Source: UBA1181 sp045113275 (lineage in GTDB: Bacteria; Bacteroidota; Bacteroidia; Bacteroidales; Paludibacteraceae). Taken from it: a stretch of DNA of 64,000 nt. The notes below the pieces were generated by a model. The model saw only the letters and a list, made by a program, of their open reading frames with translations, was not told the DNA's origin and ran no database searches. Each line of letters opens with the position of its first letter. The first letter of the stretch is position 1. Location: assembly GCA_045113275.1 (NCBI GenBank), contig JBGUIU010000012.1:8448-72447 (forward strand), written 5' to 3'. Of the stretch, positions 52,785 to 62,231 are shown piece by piece. Position numbers and translations under genes: made by a program.

Positions 52785-53645
52785 ATGGCATCTTGTTTAG
52801 AGAACAAAAGATATAAAATGATGAAAGTAAAGGAAGGTGAATATGTTCCAGTTATGGAAGACACTTTCCCTGAAGACGACCCTTTTGTACACAAGCTAAA
52901 TTACGAGAACATCTACAACGAGGTATTCGATGAGAACTATCCGTATTTAGATAATTCATGGAAATGGAAAGTAGGACACGTATGGGCACTCATTCGCAAC
53001 AACCTTGTTTGTAAATGGTTCAACTACGTGTATTTCGGCATGAGATACGAAGGCAAAGAAAATATAAAAAAATTCAAGAAGGATTTTACCAATGGTGCAG
53101 TCACTGTCTGCAATCACGCCTACCGTTGGGATTTCTTGTCTGTATGGAATGGTACAGGAAGACTCAGAATATGGTATCCTGCATGGGCAGATAATTTTCA
53201 GACTAAAGACCGCGACAACATGAGACACACTTGTGGAATTCCGGTTCCTAAGTCCATGAGTGCCATGAAAAAATTCAATGAGGCATTTGACACCCTTCAT
53301 GAGAGAAAAGAATGGTTCCATGTTTTCCCTGAAGAATGTCGTTGGAACAATTACAAGCCAATTCGTCCATTCCGTAAAGGTGCATTTATCTTTGCATACA
53401 AATACAAATTGCCTATCTTACCTATGGTCATTGTCTATCGTGAGCGCACTGGAATTTACAAACTCTTCAATAAAACAGAACCGCTGTACACCTGTCGCAT
53501 AGGCGAGCCTATTTATCCAAACTTCGATTTACCAAGAAAAGAGGCGGTTGATGAAGTAAGAGATCGCGTGCATGCAAAAATGTGCGAAATGGCCGGCATC
53601 ATCGAAAATCCATGGCCAAGCGTACAACCTAATGATAACGGATAA
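52785..53645 (+). CDS. PlsC-like acyltransferase family protein
   Basis: 286 residues. The acyltransferase motif VCNHAYRWDFLS matches H-x4-D (about 109-114). The second motif is HVFPEECRWN (in place of FPEGTRS), and PILPMVIVYRER fits the fourth. There is an unusual ~80-residue N-terminal part without a membrane segment. A Met at residue 12 or 13 could be the true start, but ATG 52785 has good spacing. Likely acylates a phospholipid or other envelope acceptor. Confidence 0.75.
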   Translation: MASCLENKRYKMMKVKEGEYVPVMEDTFPEDDPFVHKLNYENIYNEVFDENYPYLDNSWKWKVGHVWALIRNNLVCKWFNYVYFGMRYEGKENIKKFKKDFTNGAVTVCNHAYRWDFLSVWNGTGRLRIWYPAWADNFQTKDRDNMRHTCGIPVPKSMSAMKKFNEAFDTLHERKEWFHVFPEECRWNNYKPIRPFRKGAFIFAYKYKLPILPMVIVYRERTGIYKLFNKTEPLYTCRIGEPIYPNFDLPRKEAVDEVRDRVHAKMCEMAGIIENPWPSVQPNDNG

Positions 53646-53673
53646 AAATCCATAAATCACAAAACAAGAATAG

Positions 53674-53704
53674 GGACAGCTAAATCAAAGCTGTCTCTTT
53701 TTTT
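53674..53704 (+). terminator. Terminator after the acyltransferase gene
   Basis: GACAGCT (53675-53681), 7-nt loop, AGCTGTC (53689-53695), TC, then a run of T residues. It lies between convergent genes. Confidence 0.85.
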
Positions 53705-53741
53705 ATATATCTAACAAATAATATCTAATGATTTCTTACGC

Positions 53742-54347
53742 CTAAACACGTCCCATCGATTTATCATGGAGTGAGGAAAAGAGCGTTAATGCGAGTAGCG
53801 AACCTATCATACACATAAACATATCCGTCTGTGTATCCCATATATAACCCTGCATTCCTAAGAATGCTTCTGTGTCTTCCGGATTGGTCATGGATGCAGC
53901 CCACTCGATAATCTCATAAAGGGCAGAAACTGTCATTGCCACACAGAATGAAGCGAACGATGCCCATCGTCCTCTATTCATGGGTGTACAACGCAAAAAC
54001 AGTTCCCGTGCATAAATCACCGGGCCAAAGCCTTGCATGAAATGGCCTATTTTATCATAATTGTTACGCGTAAATCCAAAAACATCCTCCATCCAATAGC
54101 CAAGAGGCACCTTGGCGTACGAATAATGAGCCCCGTACAATAATAATAGAGAATGAATAAAGATCAAAAGATAGGCAAAATTCGAAAAGGTAAATTTTTT
54201 ATAACTATATATCAAAATAGGGACTGTTATGATTACAGGCATTGACTCCAGCAACCATGTCAGCCACGTATCTTGAATATTTATTGCCGAAACAACAAAG
54301 GCAATAGACAACAATATCAGTAGTATAATCGGGAACTTCTGTTTCAT
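53742..54347 (-). CDS. DUF2238 (YjdF-like) membrane protein
   Basis: 201 residues with about six hydrophobic helices. DUF2238 signature: YDKIGHFMQGFGPVIYARELFLR, VAMTVSALYEIIEWAASM, and GYIWDTQTDMFMCMIGSLLAL. Function unknown. Its start overlaps the HAD stop by 4 nt, so it is co-translated with the HAD and GH3 genes. Confidence 0.88.
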   Translation of the reverse strand: MKQKFPIILLILLSIAFVVSAINIQDTWLTWLLESMPVIITVPILIYSYKKFTFSNFAYLLIFIHSLLLLYGAHYSYAKVPLGYWMEDVFGFTRNNYDKIGHFMQGFGPVIYARELFLRCTPMNRGRWASFASFCVAMTVSALYEIIEWAASMTNPEDTEAFLGMQGYIWDTQTDMFMCMIGSLLALTLFSSLHDKSMGRV

Positions 54348-55033
54348 TCCCAGTTCATAATAAAACGAACGAACTCATCCCAATGCATTGACACATAAGC
54401 TGTAGAAGGATCTTTTGAATTTTTCTTCTTTAGAATATGAACGAACTGAGCGCCACAAGAAAAAGCCGACTTTCCATCTGTGTCGACACGATCTCCCACG
54501 ACCAACAATTCATTCGCTTCTACACCCATGGCAGAGGCAATCTCATGCATTGGACGAATAGCAGGTTTGAATGCACCCATATCAGGTGCGGACCAATAAT
54601 TCTCACAAATATCACTGGACAATCCTAAAGCCTCAAATCGCTCCTTCACCAGTGGATAATCAGAATAAATAGCAGATGGTATGTTTTTCTCATTCAAGAA
54701 AGAAAACACCTCCTCTACCCCTTCATTCGGTTTGTAATGTTTCCGTAAAATGCGAGGGAAGAGATTCATATAGGTGGTCCAATACCAATCACGTGCCTCC
54801 TCAGGAGAAAAACGAGATCTATCGGATATATGAGAGAAAAATGATTCGTAGAAAGCATCCGAATTATCTAAGTCGACACCCTTCATCTGTCTTCTGACTT
54901 TTCTTTCCGCACTAAAAACAAAAGCATCCGCCACCCTTGAGGATACTAACCAAAAAGGGAAGCGGCTGTTGTTATATAACGTGCCGTCGAGATCAAAGAC
55001 GACGGCACGTACTTTACTTAAATCAACATTCAT
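54344..55033 (-). CDS. HAD-family hydrolase
   Basis: 229 residues. Motif I VFDLDGTLYNNS (nucleophile Asp about 14), a helical cap (~20-100), motif II-like SAIYSDYPLVKERF, and motif IV LLVVGDRVDTDGKSAFSCG. A small-molecule phosphatase of the subfamily IA type; the substrate is not known. Start and stop each overlap the neighbouring genes by 4 nt (ATGA). Confidence 0.88.
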   Translation of the reverse strand: MNVDLSKVRAVVFDLDGTLYNNSRFPFWLVSSRVADAFVFSAERKVRRQMKGVDLDNSDAFYESFFSHISDRSRFSPEEARDWYWTTYMNLFPRILRKHYKPNEGVEEVFSFLNEKNIPSAIYSDYPLVKERFEALGLSSDICENYWSAPDMGAFKPAIRPMHEIASAMGVEANELLVVGDRVDTDGKSAFSCGAQFVHILKKKNSKDPSTAYVSMHWDEFVRFIMNWE

Positions 55034-56736
55034 TTTTTAACCAGATCCTTAAACTTAGCATGACGTTTTTCATCCTGAAGCAACAAATTCAACTTAAACT
55101 GACCGTCACGTGCTCCTTCATCGATACAACGAGCTTTGAACTTCTCGAACGACTCGGACACCAAGATATGAGTAAGAGGGTCATGAACACGAAGTGAGTC
55201 ACGTTTTGCCTCATACTCCATATTCTTCTTTTTCAATTTAGCATCAACGGAACGAGTGAACTCTTCTGCCTGCTCCTGAGTTGTGTTTTCATTCTCAAAC
55301 TCATAATAGAAATGGTAAGCAGAAACGCTCAAATCAGCAAATCCAATGAAGAACTTAACTGGCATGTTCAACTCCTTAGCAGTCTCCTCCACAGCACTCG
55401 TGAACTGAGTTTCGTGAAGTTTCTCTCCTGTCATTGTGACAATACCATTGATTTTTTGTACCATGTGCACCTTCGGAATCGTATTATAGAAACCTTCTAC
55501 TTCCAACAAGTCACTCATCGTATAGCGATACAATCCAGCCCATGTAGTAACATACGGACAATAACGCTTACCGATTTCCAACTCATGTAATTGTAAGAAT
55601 GTAGGGTGTTCACTTTCCAAATCATGTTCCTCCACAAATTCGAAATAATGCATATGAGGGAACAAAACTGTTCCGTTAGTCTCATCCAATACCAATCCTG
55701 CACGACACTCAGAAGAGAAATAACTAAACTCTTGATGCAACATCTGAGGAGGAAACGAATCTTTGAACTTATCCAAATAGAACTTCGTGTTACCACATTT
55801 CCATGTATTCAGAATCTGCATGTTTGGCCAATAGTGTTTTGGAAGCACTGTACCATACTTTGCTTTTAATTCACGTAACTCTTTTGCTCTCTCTGGATTA
55901 GGCTGTAAATTCTTTGCCTTGATAATATTTTGTCTGATTTCGTCAGACACATTAATCTTACTACTGATAGTTCCATGCTCAATATCATCAACATAATCAT
56001 CATAGAATTCGTTGACATTTTTTTGCATCTCAACAATAGTAGATGGATTCGCTGTAACGATCAAATGTACGTTATGCTCAATTCCCAAACGCATAATGCA
56101 ATAGTAACGAGCCTTGTAATCTGAAATAGTAAACACATCTGCAGGTGCAGTATAAGCCACCTTGATAAATTCAGGACAATCACGTTGTGTCACACCAGAA
56201 ACAGATCCATAAACAGTACCATCTGGTGCAGCACCCTCGATAGCTTTTCCTACGATAGAAACAATCTGACCTTCAAAGGTTTTAGGTCTATTCTTAATGA
56301 AAGAATACAACCACACCTTCGTCATCTTGCTATAAATATTTGAATAATATTCGTTTGTAATAGGAATCCATTTAGGCTCACTTGTCGTACCCGATGTTGT
56401 AGCATACATCTTAGGTTTTCCTGGGAACAAGACATTTGCCTCTCCCTGTTTGTGACGCTCTACATATGGACGGAAATCTTCATAATCATTTGGTTTTACA
56501 TTTTCTTGATAACGTTTGAACAACTCTTCTGGAGTTGTAGCTTCCAAGATTTTTGAAAAGTTATGTTCTTTCCCATAAACAGAATCTTTTGCGTATTCCA
56601 AAATCTGACGCAATGTTTTCTCCTGGGCTTTTTTACAATCTTTAGATGCCTTATCCAATTTCATCCATTGCAATTTTCCTGCAATAGAAAGGAGCGTTTT
56701 GATCTTCCACGCACCTTTGGTCTTTGGTTCATTCAT
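55030..56736 (-). CDS. GH3-family acyl-adenylating protein
   Basis: 568 residues, full-length GH3 (auxin-responsive promoter) family. Motifs: YATTSGTTSEPKWIPIT (ATP loop, about 111-127), FSYFSSECRAGLVLDE and YCPYVTTWAGLYRYTMSDLLEVEGF. Plant GH3 enzymes adenylate carboxylic acids and join them to amino acids; a bacterial role of this kind is likely in chemistry but the substrate is unknown. First gene of a three-gene translationally coupled operon. Confidence 0.88.
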   Translation of the reverse strand: MNEPKTKGAWKIKTLLSIAGKLQWMKLDKASKDCKKAQEKTLRQILEYAKDSVYGKEHNFSKILEATTPEELFKRYQENVKPNDYEDFRPYVERHKQGEANVLFPGKPKMYATTSGTTSEPKWIPITNEYYSNIYSKMTKVWLYSFIKNRPKTFEGQIVSIVGKAIEGAAPDGTVYGSVSGVTQRDCPEFIKVAYTAPADVFTISDYKARYYCIMRLGIEHNVHLIVTANPSTIVEMQKNVNEFYDDYVDDIEHGTISSKINVSDEIRQNIIKAKNLQPNPERAKELRELKAKYGTVLPKHYWPNMQILNTWKCGNTKFYLDKFKDSFPPQMLHQEFSYFSSECRAGLVLDETNGTVLFPHMHYFEFVEEHDLESEHPTFLQLHELEIGKRYCPYVTTWAGLYRYTMSDLLEVEGFYNTIPKVHMVQKINGIVTMTGEKLHETQFTSAVEETAKELNMPVKFFIGFADLSVSAYHFYYEFENENTTQEQAEEFTRSVDAKLKKKNMEYEAKRDSLRVHDPLTHILVSESFEKFKARCIDEGARDGQFKLNLLLQDEKRHAKFKDLVKK

Positions 56737-56839
56737 ATTAAATAATTTAATAAAAACTCACAATTAAAAAATCGGTTGCTAAGTTAAACAATTATCCCCA
56801 TATAACAGACCAAATCTAAAAAAAACTTAATTTTTTACA

Positions 56840-59035
56840 TCAGAATTTCATTATTTGGTAATAACTAGCCCCTTTTTCATCCTCAATAATAATCATATAA
56901 ACACCTGGACTCCAATCTCTTATATAGAAATAAACGTTAGTCTGTTTCATTCGGCGATACAACATTCTTCTTCCTGTAGGGGAATAAATTGTAATAACAG
57001 ATTTGCCTGTCAATCCTTCTATATGCAAATCACCATCTGTGTATTTCGGATAAATTTTCAACGAACCATTGAGTGTTTCTGCCGATGAAACCTGTTCTAC
57101 ATTCTTCAACAACACAGGGGTTGCAGCACATACATTTCCACAGGAAACTCTCCAATTATAAAAATAAAGATACCATGGTTTATTATTCATCCACGACAAA
57201 TTTGCACCATCAATAGATATCATGTCATCTATCACATATGGAAAGTTTATATCCTCATCTGTATGTGAATGATACAAAGGAGCCGTAGTTCCTAAAGCAT
57301 CCATTCGATATTTACCTGGTTTTAATGTCACCTTGATTGGCAATCTATTTTCTCCTGGTACAAGCTGTTTATATTCTTGTGTCGATAGAATTTCTCCTGT
57401 CGTTTCACTCATTATGCGTATAACAGCCGTCAAATTCGTTGTTGGATAAATCGATATAGAATCAATTGTCAACTCTTTATACACAGTAAAAAGCATACCT
57501 TCTGACATATCACTTCGTGTCCATGCATTAGTAGTCAGCCGTTTTTTCCCAACCAACCCTGTATATGACGAGACATCCTTGACATACAGATAACGAGATT
57601 GTGCTGGCATAACATATGAGCAGAGATTTCCTATCTCTATTTTATGTTGCAAATCAACATCTTCATACCACTCATAATTTCCATTTCCTTTCACTTCCAA
57701 CGTCATTGCTTCGCCCGTGGCACCCTCTACATCCTGAACCGACAAGAGACCTGATGTAACTGTTATTTCATCCGAAGCAGGGTCACAATAGACTGATGCA
57801 ACAGTCAGACGATACTTTCCCGCATCTTTCACCACCAAAACTGGATCTTTACAATCCAACAAAACACCGTCTTTTCGCCACTCATATTTATAGCTAAACG
57901 TGTCATCCGACAGATTTGAACTCAATGTCACAAACGAAGAGGTACAGATATGCACATCCTCCCCCAATTCGGGTTTTAACTCAGACAACAATGCTATAGT
58001 GTCTCTCCTACTACACCAATCACTATCCATCACCAAGACATAGGATCCTTCATTCCAGACGGTCAAAGTAGCTTCTTGGGAGATACGTTTTCCGTTCCAT
58101 AACCATTGATATTGATTTGAGTCATACTGTACATCTGGTGAAAGTTGATAGCTTTTAGCCCCTGTACACAATGATTTATCTTTTCCCAAGTTCGGCTTTC
58201 TGCATGATTGATAAGCGACATCCAAATAGGTTGTACCAATTCGAATATCATCCAACCATGTGTAACAAGTTTCTGTCGGACACCATGTGTCATCATCGCC
58301 TCCATGAAACGTTGATATATATAGATTATCCACTTTGTCACCGTTAGTAGTAAAACGGAGTCCCTTCAGCAACAAAACACGCACTCCGTTCACCCAAATT
58401 TCAACTTCTCCATCAGGAGTAGATTCGTTCGTGTTTATTTTTACTCGTTCAGCTATGTGATACCACATTCCTCGTTCAAATACTACAGAAGATCCATCAG
58501 GATAGATCAAATCATGATCTTCTCCATATTTACCAGGCTTATCCATATGATATAAGTAGAGAACTGCCTTACCACCTGTTCTCCACATCAAACGTGCCGA
58601 GAATCCATTCGTGCCATCACACACATCACCACCCGAGCAACATGCGCCTCCACACAGCCCAGGCAATTTTCCACCATAGCTAGTTGTTCCCCAAGAAAAG
58701 TCCTCGGAGAAACGCAAATAATATGATGCATAAGCTTCATCCCTACTCGTGAATAGCAACTTAACCTGACAACCCGTTTGGTCAGGTCCATACCCCCCTT
58801 TCGGGTACGTAATTTTCATTGATTGTAACCCCGAGGCAGCTTGCGTAGAATCAATCATCGTACGGACATCCAATGAATTATCCCATGTTCCCGTAGAAAA
58901 CCCGTTTGCTTGAAACATAGCACGAGACATAGGTTCTCCTTGAGGAAGATTTTCAAAATCTGTAGAGGATAACATCGTCGCATGAAGTGCAACGGGTAAC
59001 ATCAACATCCATACCAAAAAAGTATTTATCTTCAT
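56840..59035 (-). CDS. Secreted PL14-like polysaccharide lyase with Ig-like domains and T9SS sorting tail
   Basis: About 731 residues from MKINTFLVWMLMLPVALHA (59035); an earlier ATG at 59059 would only lengthen the signal peptide. The N-terminal ~260 residues are a jelly-roll lyase-like domain (SYGGKLPGLCGGACC, GFSARLMWRTGGKAVLYLY, FERGMWYHIAERVKINT, GGDDDTWCPTETCYTWLDDIRIG), closest in style to PL14. Several cysteine-containing Ig/PKD-like beta domains follow (about 275-440) and a further beta domain. The last ~75 residues (LKIYPKYTDGDLHIEGL ... GVYMIIIED) fit a type A T9SS sorting domain. The polysaccharide target is unknown. Confidence 0.75.
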   Translation of the reverse strand: MKINTFLVWMLMLPVALHATMLSSTDFENLPQGEPMSRAMFQANGFSTGTWDNSLDVRTMIDSTQAASGLQSMKITYPKGGYGPDQTGCQVKLLFTSRDEAYASYYLRFSEDFSWGTTSYGGKLPGLCGGACCSGGDVCDGTNGFSARLMWRTGGKAVLYLYHMDKPGKYGEDHDLIYPDGSSVVFERGMWYHIAERVKINTNESTPDGEVEIWVNGVRVLLLKGLRFTTNGDKVDNLYISTFHGGDDDTWCPTETCYTWLDDIRIGTTYLDVAYQSCRKPNLGKDKSLCTGAKSYQLSPDVQYDSNQYQWLWNGKRISQEATLTVWNEGSYVLVMDSDWCSRRDTIALLSELKPELGEDVHICTSSFVTLSSNLSDDTFSYKYEWRKDGVLLDCKDPVLVVKDAGKYRLTVASVYCDPASDEITVTSGLLSVQDVEGATGEAMTLEVKGNGNYEWYEDVDLQHKIEIGNLCSYVMPAQSRYLYVKDVSSYTGLVGKKRLTTNAWTRSDMSEGMLFTVYKELTIDSISIYPTTNLTAVIRIMSETTGEILSTQEYKQLVPGENRLPIKVTLKPGKYRMDALGTTAPLYHSHTDEDINFPYVIDDMISIDGANLSWMNNKPWYLYFYNWRVSCGNVCAATPVLLKNVEQVSSAETLNGSLKIYPKYTDGDLHIEGLTGKSVITIYSPTGRRMLYRRMKQTNVYFYIRDWSPGVYMIIIEDEKGASYYQIMKF

Positions 59036-59193
59036 ACTTCTATTAATCATGACTCTCAAACACTTTGATACCCACTAGAGCATTCTATATAATAGTTAGG
59101 TGGGCTCTATAAATTCATACTTTTTATTGCATAACGGTGAAGATATAGAACTCACCCATATAATCATCTTTCACGAGATATCCATTGTCAACG

Positions 59194-61938
59194 TTACTGA
59201 ACTATCAATCTAAGACATCGCAACTCATTTCCGACCATAACTTGAAGCATATACACACCGCACTTTAAGTCTGATCTATGTAATGTGTACGTGTTTTCGC
59301 CCACTTCAGCCGAATAAGACGCTTGCAGCACCTCCTGACCTAACAAATCGACCAATGAGTAACGAACCGTACATGGAACATTTACGATTACGGACAAGGT
59401 TGAATGCCAGATAAGCGGATTTGGACTTATTGTTACATTTAAATTAACGAGATCCACATCCGACACATCCGTATATTCTGATTTCTTTACAGTAATCTTT
59501 TCTTCGATAGATGCATTCGGATTTCCACCCACCGTCTGCACCGTATATGGATACTCACCCACCTCATCATTGATTGTTCCATAAATATGCACTTTTTTAG
59601 CATTATCATCCACCTCTACAATCAATCCGTTAGGCAAGCCTGTCACCTCCACGGTTTGTGCATTATCCCATGAGAAATAAATATCCACAATAGCACTATC
59701 CTGACAGACCTCCTGTGATGCATGGGTTGTATTCTCTTTAGAAAGAGAAGAAGCACCATAAGGAACGGTGATTGTACCACCTGTATCAGTCACTTCATTA
59801 CCATCATAGGCTCCCACCGTAATCAACGAATACTGATATACACCTGATTCTGTAGGTGTTCCCTCAATTCTAATCTGACCATTTTGTACTGTAGCAGTCA
59901 CACCAGGAGGCAACGTTCCTATCACCTTTACACTCTCTGCATTTGTGAAATTATAAACTGTAGCTGTCATAGGAGAACCCACGTTGACAGTTTGATTACG
60001 AGCGCCACCTGATCCCCAACGACCAATTGTTGCTGGTGATTGATTATCCAATTTTTTGTAATATTCCACTGGACTATATCCCAAATGAGGTGGCTGATTA
60101 TAACCACAGTTTTGCCAAGCAACAGCCATATCATATACATGATCATCACGGAGCCAAGGCAACTTGTACTGACTTTCAATAGTAGAGTGATAAATCGTTA
60201 TATAATATTTATCATTGACAGAGGTCCAGAAAATGGATTCCTCACGCCAGTCTCCAATGATATCCGCCTGCAAGCAACAATTATATTTGGTGGCATTATT
60301 CGTATTAGCGCCCCACTCCATATATGTACCATCAATTGTCACCTTAGAACCATAGACATAAACACGATCCCATGATTTACTACTGCTGTTCCATTTATCT
60401 ACATGTCCTCGATCCGAGTACTCATCAAGCAAATCGCCATCCCAATAGATACGGAAATTTATAGAACTACTCTTGGTTGATCCCACATGCCACTCGGATA
60501 TAGCATCACCTTTGCAAGTATAGATATCGGGATATGACCAACAAAAATATTCTGATCCATCATAATTTCCATCACAATCCATGATCAATCCACGTCCCGT
60601 ATCCCCATCTGTAATTTTTTTAGCAGAAAGGACCCTTCCCGTCTTAGCATCTAACAAAGCACAATCATAAGGAGGGAAACTTTCCTCTGTAATCATATAA
60701 TACTCCAATCCATCATTGGAAGGATCAAACTCACCTAGATGAGTAGCGTCACCATGGCCGAAACCTGTTCTCCACAACAGTTTACCATCATGATCCAGAC
60801 AAGCCGCACCCACAATAATCTCATCAAAGCCATCGCCATCCACGTCTCCGCACGTAATACTATGAGCTCCTTGTCCATATATTCCCTGTCCTTGAACATC
60901 AGAAGTATGTCTCCATAAGTTATTCAGCGACTTACCATCCCAAGAATAAGCTGCCGCATAAGAGTACGTATAGATACCACGAGTCGTCACGAAGCAAGGT
61001 GTAGGTTTACCATTCACATCCAAGAAAGCAACGCAACCTTTCATCCAGTTACCTCTATGACCATAGGTAGAACCATCCTGATTCGTTGAACGGTCATCCC
61101 AGTCTCGTTGTATATTAAAATAAGGCCAATAATCAATTGTTGCTAACTCTTTTCCTGTCAGACCACTATAGCAAGTGATCCACTCCTGTCCAGCATCGGT
61201 GATCACACCAGATGAATTAACAGAAGAAGCTTGATGATTAGCATTTCTAGCAGGACCGGTTGAAAGGTAATTACCCGTCGCATCTTTTGAGCCTTGTGCA
61301 GTCTTAACAATCATTTCTCCGTATCCATCGCCATCAAAATCATAGCACAAGAATGTAAATCGGCAACCATTTACCACGTTAGGTCCGATATCAATTCTCC
61401 ACAAACGAGTACCATCTAACTTATAGCAATCTAGGACTGGAGGCGCTGTTGGCTTAGCCAACTCTCCCTCACCAGCCGACCAATTGACAATAATCTCCTG
61501 TTCACCATCACCATCCATATCATATGCAGAGCAATCATACGGATGATACTCCACCGTAGTACCATCTGGCAATCGATAATTAGCTGGATGTTCCATTCGA
61601 ATCGAGTAATACGCATCTGGAACGCACTTCACTCCTGTCTGAGAATCTATCAACTGATCATCACGATCCAACACTTCAAGAGAAAAAGTGGAATTCTGAT
61701 ATTGAGTCGATAACGTCACATTTGTTCGATCTGTCAATGTAGAGACAAGATTTCCATCCGCATACAACTTATATGTAGTGGTCTTCGGAGCATCGGTTGC
61801 TCGCATTCGCCAACTTACAAACACCTTGTTTCCATCTTTACATGCCCATAACCCACGAGAACCATCTGCAAATAGTTCCGCAAAAGGAGAAGCCAACAAG
61901 GCAAAACACATTATGTACAACACTAATTTGTTTTTCAT
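59194..61938 (-). CDS. Rhamnogalacturonan lyase (PL11) with T9SS sorting tail
   Basis: 914 residues with signal peptide. The first ~610 residues are PL11: GLWACKDGNKVFVSWRM, YDCSAYDMDGDGEQEIIVNW, LCYDFDGDGYGEMIVKTAQG, ITCGDVDGDGFDEIIVGA (calcium-binding DxDxDG blades of the eight-bladed propeller), ADIIGDWREE and PWLRDDHVYDMAVAWQNCGYNQPPHLGY. Two Ig-like repeats (about 640-820) precede a type A sorting domain (VTISPNPLIWHSTLSVIV to GVYMLQVMV). It cuts the rhamnogalacturonan I backbone of pectin by beta-elimination. Tandem to the PL14-like gene, 158 nt apart. Confidence 0.9.
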   Translation of the reverse strand: MKNKLVLYIMCFALLASPFAELFADGSRGLWACKDGNKVFVSWRMRATDAPKTTTYKLYADGNLVSTLTDRTNVTLSTQYQNSTFSLEVLDRDDQLIDSQTGVKCVPDAYYSIRMEHPANYRLPDGTTVEYHPYDCSAYDMDGDGEQEIIVNWSAGEGELAKPTAPPVLDCYKLDGTRLWRIDIGPNVVNGCRFTFLCYDFDGDGYGEMIVKTAQGSKDATGNYLSTGPARNANHQASSVNSSGVITDAGQEWITCYSGLTGKELATIDYWPYFNIQRDWDDRSTNQDGSTYGHRGNWMKGCVAFLDVNGKPTPCFVTTRGIYTYSYAAAYSWDGKSLNNLWRHTSDVQGQGIYGQGAHSITCGDVDGDGFDEIIVGAACLDHDGKLLWRTGFGHGDATHLGEFDPSNDGLEYYMITEESFPPYDCALLDAKTGRVLSAKKITDGDTGRGLIMDCDGNYDGSEYFCWSYPDIYTCKGDAISEWHVGSTKSSSINFRIYWDGDLLDEYSDRGHVDKWNSSSKSWDRVYVYGSKVTIDGTYMEWGANTNNATKYNCCLQADIIGDWREESIFWTSVNDKYYITIYHSTIESQYKLPWLRDDHVYDMAVAWQNCGYNQPPHLGYSPVEYYKKLDNQSPATIGRWGSGGARNQTVNVGSPMTATVYNFTNAESVKVIGTLPPGVTATVQNGQIRIEGTPTESGVYQYSLITVGAYDGNEVTDTGGTITVPYGASSLSKENTTHASQEVCQDSAIVDIYFSWDNAQTVEVTGLPNGLIVEVDDNAKKVHIYGTINDEVGEYPYTVQTVGGNPNASIEEKITVKKSEYTDVSDVDLVNLNVTISPNPLIWHSTLSVIVNVPCTVRYSLVDLLGQEVLQASYSAEVGENTYTLHRSDLKCGVYMLQVMVGNELRCLRLIVQ

Positions 61939-62155
61939 TTTTGTATTATTTTTTATGGTTTCTTCAATTTTTTATGTGATGTGTAAAATGGTTTCATATT
62001 CCCAAGCAAATTTAATGAAACTTTTTAAGTTACAATGATTTTCCCGAAAAAACTATTAACACAAGGTGAAAGTTTGCCCGAACAGGGATCGTTCCATACA
62101 CACGAAAGAAACACATAAGAACGAGGAATGAGTCCCCTACACTTCCATTCCCCTC

Positions 62156-62192
62156 TAATTCTTAACGCTTAATTCTTAATTCTTAATTTAAT
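62156..62192 (+). repeat. Short AATTCTT tandem repeat
   Basis: TAATTCTTAA, CGC, then TTAATTC units repeated about three times with 7-bp period. It ends at the -7 region of the slyD-like gene. Simple AT-rich repeats of this kind are frequent upstream of genes in Bacteroidota. Confidence 0.6.
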
Positions 62193-62196
62193 GTCT

Positions 62197-62204
62197 TATC
62201 TTTG
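62197..62204 (+). promoter_or_regulatory. -7 promoter box of the slyD-like gene
   Basis: TATCTTTG, 27 nt before the ATG at 62232. The -33 region falls in the AATTCTT repeat. Confidence 0.5.
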
Positions 62205-62231
62205 TCGAAATTTTCACAAACAATATAAACT

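Larger units (their letters stand above)
61939..62231. other. Intergenic region between divergent PL11 and slyD-like genes
   Basis: About 293 bp. It holds a short tandem repeat of TTAATTC/AATTCTT units (62156-62192) and, right after it, the promoter box of the next gene. The PL11 side has no clear TAnnTTTG box. No further gene of convincing length is seen. Confidence 0.6.

Noticed and set aside
62035..62118. 27-codon frame in the gap before the slyD-like gene
   Set aside because: It precedes the only promoter box and the AATTCTT repeat, has no family resemblance and could arise by chance.
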